DNA of 15,667 bases from an archaeon (GCA_023230325.1 JALNXN010000014.1:1-15667), one strand, 5' to 3'; counted from the stretch's first letter, positions 1-6,931 are shown. The notes: generated from the sequence alone by a model not told the origin. Program-made: numbers and translations.

Positions 1-417
1 GTTAGACATTTACAAAACCATGCAAATTTATATGAATTAGAACATAAAAAAAATTTATCAACAAAAGCTTGCGTAACTGTTTTGTCAAATATTCTAAACT
101 CAAATAAGATGGTTCCCTTTTTTACTCAATTTATAGTTGCAGGATCTGATGGTGACCTTTTCTCTATGGACATGGCTGGTGGACTTAATAAAGAGGAACA
201 GTTTGCATTTTCAGGTTCAGGTTCAGAACTTGCTTTAAGTGTTCTTGATAGTGACTATAAAAAAACACTAAACATAAAAGAAGCAATAACAATTGCAAAA
301 AAAGCAATTACTGCTGCTAAAAAAAGAGATATTTATACAGGTGGAAACGGTATAAAGCTTGTAATTATTAAAAAAAATGGTTCTGTTGAAGAACTACCTA
401 TTGAAAAATATAATTAG
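1..417 (+). CDS. psmB: 20S proteasome beta subunit, 3' part (5' end outside window)
   Basis: This is the catalytic beta subunit of the archaeal 20S proteasome, an N-terminal nucleophile protease that forms the inner rings of the cytosolic degradation chamber. The frame is open from base 1, so the 111-residue version starting at TTG 82 is only an internal fragment; 138 residues are visible. The N-terminal catalytic threonine and its propeptide lie outside the window. Diagnostic features are an FFTQFIVAGSD strand, an LFSMDMAGG segment, the conserved SGSGSELA turn, and the helix EAITIAKKAITAAKKRD followed by a TGGNGIKLVII strand. The order and spacing match the second half of proteasome beta subunits. 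It ends 86 bp before aCPSF1 on the same strand, a neighbour relationship also seen in other archaea. Confidence 0.93.
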   Translation, partial: VRHLQNHANLYELEHKKNLSTKACVTVLSNILNSNKMVPFFTQFIVAGSDGDLFSMDMAGGLNKEEQFAFSGSGSELALSVLDSDYKKTLNIKEAITIAKKAITAAKKRDIYTGGNGIKLVIIKKNGSVEELPIEKYN

Positions 418-451
418 AATTCTATTTAATTATTCTTATGTACTATATTTA

Positions 452-497
452 TTTAAATTTTAAATTTAATATTATTGGTAACTATTTATAAATGTGA
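452..497 (+). promoter_or_regulatory. Putative TATA region and GTGA ribosome binding site of aCPSF1
   Basis: The 86-bp gap after psmB holds an A/T-only stretch (452-472) suitable as a TATA box about 27 bp upstream of base 494. GTGA at 494-497 lies 6 nt before the ATG at 504 and can pair with the GGTGATC-complementary end of archaeal 16S rRNA. A second TATA-like word, TATTTATAAA at 483-492, is too close to the ATG (about 17 bp) to give a normal leader. Box assignment is inference. Confidence 0.4.
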
Positions 498-503
498 AAA
501 ATT

Positions 504-2396
504 ATGGATCTATTTGAAGATATAAAAAAACAAATCAGTACAATCTTAACTGAAAAAAAAGTAAATTTTACAAAAATTGAAGCAGAGGGTTCTGAGATTG
601 CGGTTTACACAACAAACCCAATTGAATTCTTTGAAAATAAAAGTATTGTGGGCCATCTTGCAGAAACCTTTAAAAAAAGAATAAATGTAAGAACTGAAAA
701 GTCTGCCTTAATGGACCCAGCTGAGGCAAATGAAATTTTAAAAAAAATAATTCCAAAGGATGCTGGTGTAAAAAGCATTTTCTTTGATGCTGTTTTTTCG
801 GAAGTTGTTATTGAAGCTGATAAACCTGGTGTTGTTATTGGGAAGTTAGGAGATGTTTCAAAATCAATTATTAGAGATACAAAATGGATTCCTAAGATCT
901 TAAGAGCACCAACAGAAAATTCTGAAATTCTTAAAAAAGTAAGAGGTTATGTTTTAAAAAACAGCCTTGAAAGAAAGCAATTTTTAAAAGATGTTGCTCA
1001 AAAGATATATTCTCCACCAGTAAGTAATAAAGATTGGGTAAGAGTAACTGCACTTGGTGGATTTAGAGAAGTTGGAAGAAGCTCTATTCTTTTAGAGACT
1101 CCTGACACTAAGATCCTTTTAGATTGTGGAATTAATGCTGCTGACAAAAATGAAGAGACACCTTTTTTAGGAGTTTTAAGATTTCCTTTAGATGAACTTG
1201 ATGCTGTAGTAATAACTCATGCTCACATTGATCATGTTGGCTTTTTACCTTACCTTTTTAAGGCAGGGTATAGAGGTCCAGTTTATTGTACTGAACCAAC
1301 AAGAGACTTAATGGCATTATTACTTTTTGATGCAATAACAGTTGCTGAAAAGAGCAACAGAGAACCTCTTTATGGAGATGAGGATGTTAAAGAAACAATT
1401 AAACATTGTATTATTAAAAACTTTAGAGAAGTAACAGACATTGCCCCTGGTATTAGGTTAACTTTCCATGGGACCTCACACATCTTAGGTTCTGCATCTT
1501 TACATCTACATATCGGTGAAGGTAAACAAAATTTAGTTTACTCAGGAGACATCAAGTATGGTTTTACTAGACTATTTAATACCATGGATATCAATTACCC
1601 AAGAGTAGAGACATTAATCTTAGAAAGCACATATGGTGGAAAACCACAAATGCCATCTAGAACAAAATCAGAAGATGACTTAATTGAAATTATAAACCAA
1701 ACTGTGGAAAAAGGTGGAATAACATTGATCCCAGTTTTCTCTGTTGGAAGAGCTCAAGAGGTTATGATCGTTTTAGAAGAATATTATAGAAGAGGAAAAC
1801 TAAAAACAGATAAGGTCTTTATTGATGGGATGACAAGAGAAGCTTCTGCAATCCACACTGTCTATCCAGAATATTTAAAACAGAATATAAAAACAAGAAT
1901 TTTACAAAATAATTCTCCTTTCCAATCAAAGATCTTTTTAACAGTTGACTTTGAAGAAAATTCAAGAGAGAATGTAATAAACACCCCTGGGTCAATCATT
2001 CTTGCATCTTCAGGAATGCTTACAGGTGGACCTTCTTTAGGTTACTTTAACCTACTTGCAGACAACCCAAATAACACCATGCTCTTTGTTGGTTACCAAG
2101 CTAAAAACAGCTTAGGTTATAAAGTTCAAAGGGGCTTAAAGTCAATGCCAATAACTGAGAATAATGGAAAGACTAAGATGCTAAATATAAACATGAGATT
2201 AGAAACAGTTGATGCTTTTAGTGGGCATGCTTACAGGCAAGAGGTTTTAAACTTTTTAACACACCTTAACCCAAAACCAAAATTAATACTTGTAAATCAC
2301 GGAGATTCTTGTCAAGAATTTTCAAAATTTGTAAACAAGAAATTCCACATTAACACAGTTGCAATCCAAAATTTAGAGAGTGTAAGATTAAGATAA
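504..2396 (+). CDS. aCPSF1: aCPSF1/FttA: KH-domain beta-CASP ribonuclease and transcription termination factor
   Basis: This is the archaeal homologue of CPSF73, a zinc-dependent endo/exoribonuclease that cuts RNA 3' ends at U-rich sites and terminates transcription. At 630 residues it has the family's full length. Residues 1 to about 145 carry the two archaeal KH-like domains, including a VIGKLGD loop (the usual form is VIGKGG). The metallo-beta-lactamase and beta-CASP domains follow. Metal and catalytic residues are all visible: H239-x-H241-x-D243-H244, H326 in SHILGS, D349 in GDIK, E374 in LEST, H451 in AIHT, H575 in SGHAYR and H599 in NHGD. The ATG is supported by GTGA six bases upstream and by homology starting there. 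The stop lies 3 nt before the next gene, so the two are co-transcribed. Odd point: motif C reads SGHAYR where SGHSDR is usual. Confidence 0.96.
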   Translation: MDLFEDIKKQISTILTEKKVNFTKIEAEGSEIAVYTTNPIEFFENKSIVGHLAETFKKRINVRTEKSALMDPAEANEILKKIIPKDAGVKSIFFDAVFSEVVIEADKPGVVIGKLGDVSKSIIRDTKWIPKILRAPTENSEILKKVRGYVLKNSLERKQFLKDVAQKIYSPPVSNKDWVRVTALGGFREVGRSSILLETPDTKILLDCGINAADKNEETPFLGVLRFPLDELDAVVITHAHIDHVGFLPYLFKAGYRGPVYCTEPTRDLMALLLFDAITVAEKSNREPLYGDEDVKETIKHCIIKNFREVTDIAPGIRLTFHGTSHILGSASLHLHIGEGKQNLVYSGDIKYGFTRLFNTMDINYPRVETLILESTYGGKPQMPSRTKSEDDLIEIINQTVEKGGITLIPVFSVGRAQEVMIVLEEYYRRGKLKTDKVFIDGMTREASAIHTVYPEYLKQNIKTRILQNNSPFQSKIFLTVDFEENSRENVINTPGSIILASSGMLTGGPSLGYFNLLADNPNNTMLFVGYQAKNSLGYKVQRGLKSMPITENNGKTKMLNINMRLETVDAFSGHAYRQEVLNFLTHLNPKPKLILVNHGDSCQEFSKFVNKKFHINTVAIQNLESVRLR

Positions 2397-2399
2397 TCT

Positions 2400-2897
2400 A
2401 TGAAAATATTAATAACAGGAATTCCTGGTTCAGGAAAGACTTTAATCTCTCAAGAGATTAAAAAGAAATATCCTAAACTAAGATTTTTCATAATCAATGA
2501 TAAAGATTTTTCAATGTCTAAAAAGCTTGGGGTCTTTGATAAAGTTACAAAAGAGTATGTTGTTGATATTGTAAAACTAAACAAAGAAGCAAAATTTGCA
2601 TTTAATAAAGACTCTAAAAACACAATCTTTGAAGGTCATCTATGGTGCGAACTTTCAAAAAAAACACTTTCAAAGTTTGATTATATTTTCTATTTAGATG
2701 TTTCTGAAAAACTTCTAAGAAAAAGATTAATTGAAAGAAAGTATGATGCTGTAAAGATTGAAGAAAACATAATGTGTTTAAACACAAATTACATTCCAAA
2801 CATGTTATCAAAAATTAAAATACCTTTTCACACAATCTCTGCTGATAATAATCTAAAACTAAATTTAAATAAGATTAACAAATTTCTTAGACTTTAG
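2400..2897 (+). CDS. AK6/Fap7-like adenylate kinase (P-loop NMP kinase)
   Basis: A 165-residue P-loop NMP kinase of the AK6/Fap7 type. Eukaryotic and archaeal Fap7 bind ribosomal protein uS11 and act in late small-subunit maturation, with adenylate kinase/ATPase activity. Visible motifs are the Walker A loop GIPGSGKT (residues 7-14), the FEGHLW segment (E78, G79, H80) at the position of the family's EGH/ESH motif, and the RLIERKYDAVKIEEN lid region (109-123), which closely follows the family pattern RL-x-x-R-x-Y-x-x-x-K-x-x-EN. The start ATG lies 3 nt after the aCPSF1 stop with no ribosome binding site, which suggests re-initiation in an operon. Similarity in the middle NMP-binding part is looser, so another small NMP kinase of the same superfamily is the alternative. 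Confidence 0.8.
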   Translation: MKILITGIPGSGKTLISQEIKKKYPKLRFFIINDKDFSMSKKLGVFDKVTKEYVVDIVKLNKEAKFAFNKDSKNTIFEGHLWCELSKKTLSKFDYIFYLDVSEKLLRKRLIERKYDAVKIEENIMCLNTNYIPNMLSKIKIPFHTISADNNLKLNLNKINKFLRL

Positions 2898-2960
2898 GAT
2901 AAAAAACATTTGTTTATAAATTATTTTGAACAATATTATATATGTTATCACAATTACAAC

Positions 2961-2970
2961 ATTATAAAAA
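2961..2970 (+). promoter_or_regulatory. TATA box of the 2989 gene
   Basis: ATTATAAAAA centred about 24 bp before the ATG at 2989. This gives an approximately leaderless transcript and favours that ATG over the TTG nine bases upstream. Bases 2908-2920 hold another A/T-rich TATA-like word (TTTGTTTATAAAT). Confidence 0.4.
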
Positions 2971-2988
2971 ACATAAAAGTTGAAAACT

Positions 2989-3696
2989 ATGGTTGAAGTC
3001 TTATCCTCTGCAAAGATACAAAGTGTAAAAGAGATTAAAAAAAGAGCAAAGATCAAAGCTCAAAGAAAGTTACTTTTGAAATGGATAATGATCATTATAA
3101 TTATTATAATTCTATTTTATTTAATTAATAACTTCATAATAAATAATAAATACAATTTTGTAGACAAAGATTCAGGAATTACCTTCTATTCCCAAGACTT
3201 CCCAGTTAGTGATTCTTTTAGCATAATTGGAAATGATAAAAATCTAATTCTTTCTTTTAATATCCATCCAGAAGACATTAATGGTCTGGGGTTATTTACA
3301 GACCAAATAGTTTATCTTCAATCAATTTTTAGTGCAAAGAAAATAAACACAATTTTAGTAATTAACATCATGGACTCTGAAAGAAAAACAATTAGTTGTC
3401 AATCTAATCTAGGAGATATTTATGTTAATGAAGAGTTAACAAAAGAAGAGTGTGATAATCTGTTACATTCTGATGTTACAGTCTTTGCAATTGATTATCC
3501 TGATGATGTTATAGAGGAATCAAAGGTTCAAGTAAGTGTTGCTGATAAATATATTTTTGTGTCTTCAAAGAGTAAAGAGGATCTAGACAAATCTATTCTT
3601 ATGATTACTAACTATATGTTTAATAATTTAGTTGATATTCAAAAATCAATTGATGATGTGAAAAATAAAGTTAATGATCAAAATAAAATTGAATAA
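2989..3696 (+). CDS. Single-pass membrane protein of unknown function
   Basis: I do not recognise this family. The 235-residue protein (from ATG 2989; a TTG at 2980 would add three residues) has a lysine/arginine-rich N-terminus of about 30 residues. One transmembrane helix follows at about 31-50, made almost entirely of isoleucine (IMIIIIIIILFYL). Then comes a soluble domain of about 185 residues. By the positive-inside rule the basic N-terminus is cytoplasmic and the large domain is outside. That domain has only two cysteines, in ISCQS and EECDN, roughly 22 residues apart, which could form a disulphide. Alternating strands such as NTILVINIMD and DKYIFVSS suggest an alpha/beta fold. It is followed by convergent dph2. 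Function is unassigned. Confidence 0.75.
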   Translation: MVEVLSSAKIQSVKEIKKRAKIKAQRKLLLKWIMIIIIIIILFYLINNFIINNKYNFVDKDSGITFYSQDFPVSDSFSIIGNDKNLILSFNIHPEDINGLGLFTDQIVYLQSIFSAKKINTILVINIMDSERKTISCQSNLGDIYVNEELTKEECDNLLHSDVTVFAIDYPDDVIEESKVQVSVADKYIFVSSKSKEDLDKSILMITNYMFNNLVDIQKSIDDVKNKVNDQNKIE

Positions 3697-3719
3697 CAAT
3701 TGAAATTAGTTAAAAATTT

Positions 3720-3727
3720 AAAAAAAA
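3720..3727 (-). terminator. U8-tract terminator of dph2
   Basis: On the reverse strand a run of eight T follows the dph2 stop by about 23 nt and is followed by another T-rich run. U-tracts of this type serve as termination and 3'-end signals in archaea. The short gap 3697-3750 between convergent genes has nothing else recognisable. Confidence 0.5.
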
Positions 3728-3750
3728 CAATTCACTTTTATAATAAAATA

Positions 3751-4725
3751 TTAAATGTCAGAAGTGATCTGATCAACCTTTAACTCTTTATCCTCATCAA
3801 ACAACAAGTCAACTTCTGTTACAGAAATCACTGGTTTTTTAAAAGCAATTGTTCCATCATCATAAACTAATCTAGGACATGCTGTATTAACATAACAATC
3901 AACCTTAATTCCTTCTAGATATTCTTGCTTAACATAATCTGAAACTAAGATATATGCTTTCTTTCCATTCTCTTCTAATTTCTTTTTAATATTTCTAGCA
4001 ATTGCTAATCTTATTTGTCCTTGTTTCGTACTTACCAAAATTCCAAATTTATTTGCATGTTTACATATACCAATAGCAGCATACCTTTTTCTTAAAAAAG
4101 TATCTGTAATTTCAATTTTTTGAACAGATTTTGAAATTGGACTAATGACAATTACATCTTGCCCATTGTTTATAAATCCTAAGTTATTTGCATGAAAGAC
4201 TCCATCTCCAATAAAGATAATTGGTTCTGTTTGATTAATTATAGTTGAAGCATCACAACCTAAGATCATATGTTTTTTAACTCTAAGACTTTCTTTACTT
4301 TCAACAACTATTATGTTTTCTTTTAATAATAGTTCTATAATTGTTTTTATATTTTCTAAATATTGTATAGTTGTAACTAAGTTAATCTTATTTAATTTTA
4401 ATTTTTTAATTTCAGAAACTATAAAGTCTAGTTCAGTTTTACTTAATTCATAACTAATTGGAATATATATAGTTTCAATTACTGGAATATTCATCTTATA
4501 ATGTCCAAAATGAACTAATAACTTACAACCTAAGTCCTTTGCAACTTTATCTTTAGAGTCACATGCCCCATAGCAAGGGTCTACAAACAATATTGGCTCA
4601 TTTTCTTTAAACAACTCAAGTATAATTTCAGAGTATTGTTTTAGGCCTTCAGGGATCTGTATCCCTATTGGTTTTTCTATTATTTTTAATTTTTTAATTT
4701 CTTTAATTAATTGTTCTTTAATCAT
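3751..4725 (-). CDS. dph2: Diphthamide biosynthesis enzyme Dph2 (4Fe-4S 3-amino-3-carboxypropyl transferase)
   Basis: Archaeal Dph2 makes the first step of diphthamide on elongation factor 2. It cleaves S-adenosylmethionine through a [4Fe-4S] cluster to yield a 3-amino-3-carboxypropyl radical that is added to a histidine of EF-2. At 324 residues the length fits the archaeal homodimeric enzyme. The three cluster cysteines, one per domain, are visible: C55 in DPCYGACD, C157 in ILGCDAS and C283 in TACPRLVYDD. Other family signatures are GIQIPEGL near residue 22, HFGHYK near 72 and GDGVFHANNLG near 174. The gene is divergent from cca with 53 bp between the chosen starts. A TTTAAA box in that gap sits 26-27 bp from its ATG, consistent with a leaderless mRNA. 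The C-terminus ends with an acidic tail. Confidence 0.95.
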   Translation of the reverse strand: MIKEQLIKEIKKLKIIEKPIGIQIPEGLKQYSEIILELFKENEPILFVDPCYGACDSKDKVAKDLGCKLLVHFGHYKMNIPVIETIYIPISYELSKTELDFIVSEIKKLKLNKINLVTTIQYLENIKTIIELLLKENIIVVESKESLRVKKHMILGCDASTIINQTEPIIFIGDGVFHANNLGFINNGQDVIVISPISKSVQKIEITDTFLRKRYAAIGICKHANKFGILVSTKQGQIRLAIARNIKKKLEENGKKAYILVSDYVKQEYLEGIKVDCYVNTACPRLVYDDGTIAFKKPVISVTEVDLLFDEDKELKVDQITSDI

Positions 4726-4747
4726 AAATATTATTCTTATAAATAAA

Positions 4748-4756
4748 CTTTAAAAC
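4748..4756. promoter_or_regulatory. Shared TATA-like box for divergent dph2 and cca
   Basis: CTTTAAAAC is nearly palindromic and its centre (4751/4752) is about 26.5 bp from the dph2 ATG (4725, reverse) and 27.5 bp from the cca ATG at 4779. That is the expected archaeal TATA-to-start distance in both directions. A competing word, TTATAAATA at 4737-4745, lies only about 15 bp from the dph2 start. Confidence 0.4.
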
Positions 4757-4778
4757 ATGTATGTTACTATATAATTAT

Positions 4779-6152
4779 ATGGTTAAAATAAATCTAGATA
4801 AATCTAAGTTGTCTATCTACAAAAAGACAAGAAAAGAAGTATTAAGTTTAATTAAGCCCTCAACAAAGCAGCTATTAGTAGAAAAAAAATTTGTAGATTC
4901 AATTCTTAAAAAAATTGAAAAGATAAGAGGAAATCATCTTCTTGCAATCATTGCAGGATCATTTGGAAAAGGCACAAATCTAAAAGATTCAAAAGACTTT
5001 GATATCTTTGTTCTTTACCCTCCTCACTTCCCTAAAGAAGAGTTTGTTAATGAAGGTCTAGAGACTGCTCAGAAAGTCTTTAAAGGTCATTTTTGGGAAA
5101 AGGCATATTCTCAACACCCATATATTAGAGGTGTTATTGATGGGTATAAGGTAGAGGTGGTTCCTGCTTACAAGATTGAACCAGGAGATGAAATTATTTC
5201 TGCAGTTGACAGAACTGCCTTGCATCTTTTGTTTGTGGACAAAAACATAACCACTTATCAAAAAGATGAAGTAAGACTTTTAAAATATTTTCTAAAGCAA
5301 ATAAATTGTTATGGTGCTGATTCTTCAATTTCAGGATTTTCAGGATATCTATGTGAATTGTTAATTCTTTATTATGGGGATTTTATTAATTTACTTTCGC
5401 ATGTTTCAAGTTGGACTTCTCCAGTTAAGTTTACCTTGCTAAAAGAACAGCATGTTAATCTTTCTAGGTTTAATGATTCCTTAGTTGTTATTGACCCAGT
5501 TGACAATAACAGAAATGTTGCTTCAGTTGTAAGTGATAGACAACTAAGTATATTTATTGCAGCATCACGAGTATTTTTAGAAAATCCAAACACAGATTTA
5601 TTCTTTAAAAAAATAAATAAACAAATGACTTACCATCAGTTGGTGGGAAGGCTTGAAACTTTTTCAATAATTACAATTGAATTTGATGTTAAGGACATGT
5701 TAAAGGAGATTGTTTGGTCAAAAGTTAAGAGGAACACAAAAAAACTATTAGCTCATTTGGAATTTTGTGATTTTGATGTTCTTAAATATGATATCTATCA
5801 TAAAGAAGGGCAAGACAAATGTTATTTGATATTGATGCTTGATACTCTTGAACTTCCAAAACTAAAAAAAGTAATTGGCCCTCTTGTGTCTGATTTTAAA
5901 AACTCTCAGAATTATTTAGATAACACAAGAGCTGTCTTTGGGCCTTATGTTAAAGACAACAGATGGTATGCTGTAAGGCAAAGGGATAGGCGTGATGCAA
6001 AATCTATAATCTATGATTATGTAATTAAGAATTTTGATTTAGGTATAAAATTGTATGTTGGTGATGAAATTAAAGAACTCTATTTATCAAGAGAAAATCT
6101 AATTGATTTTTTTTCAGATTTCTTTTTATCAAAAGAGAAGTTTTTAATTTGA
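4779..6152 (+). CDS. cca: CCA-adding enzyme (archaeal class I tRNA nucleotidyltransferase)
   Basis: This enzyme adds or repairs the 3'-terminal CCA of tRNAs using CTP and ATP without a template. Both tRNAs in this window lack an encoded CCA. The nucleotidyltransferase core shows G60-S61 in the GSFGKGT loop and catalytic carboxylates D73 and D75 (KDFDIFVLYP). The third carboxylate position reads VEVVPAY, apparently E126 where aspartate is usual. Downstream signatures SAVDRT, a GADSSISGFSGYLCELL segment and IDPVDNNRNVAS match archaeal CCA enzymes closely. ATG 4779 is preferred, giving 457 residues. An upstream in-frame ATG at 4761 would add MLLYNY, but it lies too close to the TATA box and adds nothing homologous. 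Confidence 0.94.
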   Translation: MVKINLDKSKLSIYKKTRKEVLSLIKPSTKQLLVEKKFVDSILKKIEKIRGNHLLAIIAGSFGKGTNLKDSKDFDIFVLYPPHFPKEEFVNEGLETAQKVFKGHFWEKAYSQHPYIRGVIDGYKVEVVPAYKIEPGDEIISAVDRTALHLLFVDKNITTYQKDEVRLLKYFLKQINCYGADSSISGFSGYLCELLILYYGDFINLLSHVSSWTSPVKFTLLKEQHVNLSRFNDSLVVIDPVDNNRNVASVVSDRQLSIFIAASRVFLENPNTDLFFKKINKQMTYHQLVGRLETFSIITIEFDVKDMLKEIVWSKVKRNTKKLLAHLEFCDFDVLKYDIYHKEGQDKCYLILMLDTLELPKLKKVIGPLVSDFKNSQNYLDNTRAVFGPYVKDNRWYAVRQRDRRDAKSIIYDYVIKNFDLGIKLYVGDEIKELYLSRENLIDFFSDFFLSKEKFLI

Positions 6153-6154
6153 AT

Positions 6155-6170
6155 TTCTTTTAACTTTTTT
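6155..6170 (+). terminator. T-rich terminator after cca
   Basis: TTCTTTTAACTTTTTT directly after the cca stop is a pyrimidine/T-rich tract suited to archaeal termination. It lies ahead of the tRNA promoter. Confidence 0.35.
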
Positions 6171-6198
6171 AATTTCAATTTTAAAAACATTTTAAAAA

Positions 6199-6207
6199 TT
6201 TAAAATA
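6199..6207 (+). promoter_or_regulatory. TATA box of tRNA-Ser(CGA)
   Basis: TTTAAAATA centred at 6203, 26 bp upstream of the first base of the mature tRNA. Confidence 0.45.
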
Positions 6208-6228
6208 CATATCTCTATTTTATTTTTA

Positions 6229-6311
6229 GCAGAGGTGGCGGAGTGGCCAAACGCACCAGTTTCGAAAACTGGAGTCTACAGACTGCATGGGTTCAAATCC
6301 CATCCTCTGCG
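6229..6311 (+). tRNA. tRNA-Ser, anticodon CGA
   Basis: An 83-nt type II tRNA reading UCG codons. The acceptor stem GCAGAGG (6229-6235) pairs with CCTCTGC (6304-6310) and the discriminator base is G6311, as serine tRNAs require. The anticodon stem is CCAGT/ACTGG with loop TTCGAAA, putting anticodon CGA at 6263-6265. The long variable arm (AGTC, loop, GACT) and the T arm ATGGG-TTCAAAT-CCCAT are intact. The 3' CCA is not encoded and must be added by the CCA enzyme encoded just upstream. Confidence 0.96.
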
Positions 6312-6520
6312 TTAATATTGTTTTAATAAAAATGTATGTTTCTTGAGTAACTTATTACTGCTCTATAAACCAAATTATATAATTGTTTATTTTTTAAGAT
6401 CGTGTGTTTTAACTTGAAAACCATAATTTGTTATTTTTTCTTATTTTTTTCTGAAGTGTAATTTTTATAGGTCACTTAAATAGTTAAAGGTGTGCATTAA
6501 TATACATTTTAAAAGGGCAA
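6312..6520 (+). other. Gene-free AT-rich spacer
   Basis: No ORF or known RNA is recognised. It contains a TATA-like CTCTATAAAC (6361-6370), a small hairpin GTTTT-AACTTG-AAAAC (6406-6421) and T-rich runs (6431-6450) that could terminate upstream transcription. A very short transcript between these elements is possible but weakly supported. Confidence 0.3.
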
Positions 6521-6530
6521 TATATATAAA
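6521..6530 (+). promoter_or_regulatory. TATA box of the candidate ncRNA unit
   Basis: TATATATAAA preceded by a purine-rich AAAAGGGCAA (6511-6520) in the position of a BRE. The expected transcription start is near 6552. Confidence 0.5.
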
Positions 6531-6574
6531 CATGGTAGTTTATAATAATATTGGATTTGAGATGTACAAGGACT

Positions 6575-6694
6575 ATGCTAGAAAATATGGAAGAAATAAT
6601 TTCTAGTGAGCAGTTTCATCTAGGGGGTTGGTATATAGATATGACGATACCTTCAAAAATCGACAGTTGGGAGAATAAACTGAGACAGGTTTGA
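6575..6694 (+). CDS. Possible 39-residue small ORF (alternative to the ncRNA)
   Basis: ATG 6575 opens a 39-codon frame that reads like a natural peptide, with segments MLENMEEIISSEQ, GGWYIDM and DSWENKLRQV, two tryptophans and balanced charge. The frame is open back to 6539. There is no clear ribosome binding site and the start lies about 22 nt after the predicted transcription start. A second peptide frame, ATG 6532 to TAG 6604-6606 (MVVYNNIGFEMYKDY and onward), overlaps it. Together they might also be the debris of a frameshifted gene. I do not recognise a family. Confidence 0.2.
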   Translation: MLENMEEIISSEQFHLGGWYIDMTIPSKIDSWENKLRQV

Positions 6695-6733
6695 TTGAAC
6701 TATATATAGATTTGATTCTCCCATCTTGAACTA

Positions 6734-6741
6734 TTTTTTTT
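6734..6741 (+). terminator. U8 tract ending the candidate ncRNA
   Basis: Eight consecutive T directly follow the 3' strand of the closing helix (6722-6730) and the 8-9 bp GGGAGAAT/ATTCTCCC helix. This resembles an intrinsic terminator. Confidence 0.5.
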
Positions 6742-6803
6742 AATTCTTTTATTTTTTCTGTAATTATTTATTCTAATTTTATATGTCTAAAATTTCTGTA
6801 AGC

Positions 6804-6811
6804 TTTATATA
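6804..6811 (+). promoter_or_regulatory. TATA box of tRNA-Ser(UGA)
   Basis: TTTATATA is a near-consensus archaeal TATA box. The expected start near 6834 gives a leader of about 14 nt before the mature tRNA at 6849. A second A/T-only stretch at 6820-6834 is a weaker alternative. Confidence 0.5.
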
Positions 6812-6848
6812 TCTTTTTATTATATATTATATATCTAGTTTTACTTCT

Positions 6849-6931
6849 GCAGAGGTGGCGGAGTGGTCAAACGCGCCAGCCTTGAGAGCTGGAGTCCTTG
6901 GACTACATGGGTTCAAATCCCATCCTCTGCG
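6849..6931 (+). tRNA. tRNA-Ser, anticodon UGA
   Basis: An 83-nt type II tRNA reading UCA and related UCN codons. The acceptor stem GCAGAGG/CCTCTGC, the discriminator G6931 and the T arm are identical to the CGA tRNA upstream. The anticodon stem is CCAGC/GCTGG with loop CTTGAGA and anticodon TGA at 6883-6885. The variable arm is AGTC-CTTG-GACT. CCA is not encoded. The two genes are clearly paralogues. Confidence 0.96.

Larger units (their letters stand above)
6553..6741 (+). ncRNA. Candidate structured non-coding RNA (about 190 nt), family unknown
   Basis: An unassigned transcription unit between the two serine tRNAs. It has a promoter (6521-6530), a U8 tract at the end (6734-6741) and several possible helices read directly from the sequence. 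A closing helix pairs 6556-6564 (TTTGAGATG) with 6722-6730 (CATCTTGAA), including two G-U pairs, and joins the predicted start to the base of the terminator. Inside are hairpin 6578-6584/6600-6606 (CTAGAAA/TTTCTAG), hairpin 6630-6634/6647-6651 (GGTAT/ATACC) and an 8-9 bp helix 6668-6676/6715-6723 (TGGGAGAAT/ATTCTCCCA), which encloses a smaller AAAC/GTTT hairpin. The last and closing helices overlap by two bases and would abut. The sequence is visibly less AT-rich than the surrounding spacer. I see no SRP, RNase P or clear C/D-box signature. A 39-codon ORF overlaps it, so a small protein is the main alternative. Confidence 0.45.

Noticed and set aside
82..417. psmB starting at TTG 82
   Set aside because: The frame and homology continue to base 1; the TTG lies inside a conserved proteasome segment.
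4761..4778. cca starting at ATG 4761
   Set aside because: It adds six non-homologous residues and lies only about 10 bp from the TATA-like box; ATG 4779 fits spacing and homology.
6635..6684. C/D-box guide RNA
   Set aside because: ATGACGA (6641-6647) and CTGA (6680-6683) resemble C and D boxes, but no D'/C' pair or terminal stem fits and the C box is imperfect.
6553..6741. SRP RNA or RNase P RNA as identity of the structured unit
   Set aside because: The conserved SRP domain IV motif (GGAAGGRAGCAGC-like) and the RNase P core motifs (GAAAGUCC and ACAGAA-like) are absent, and the unit is short for either.
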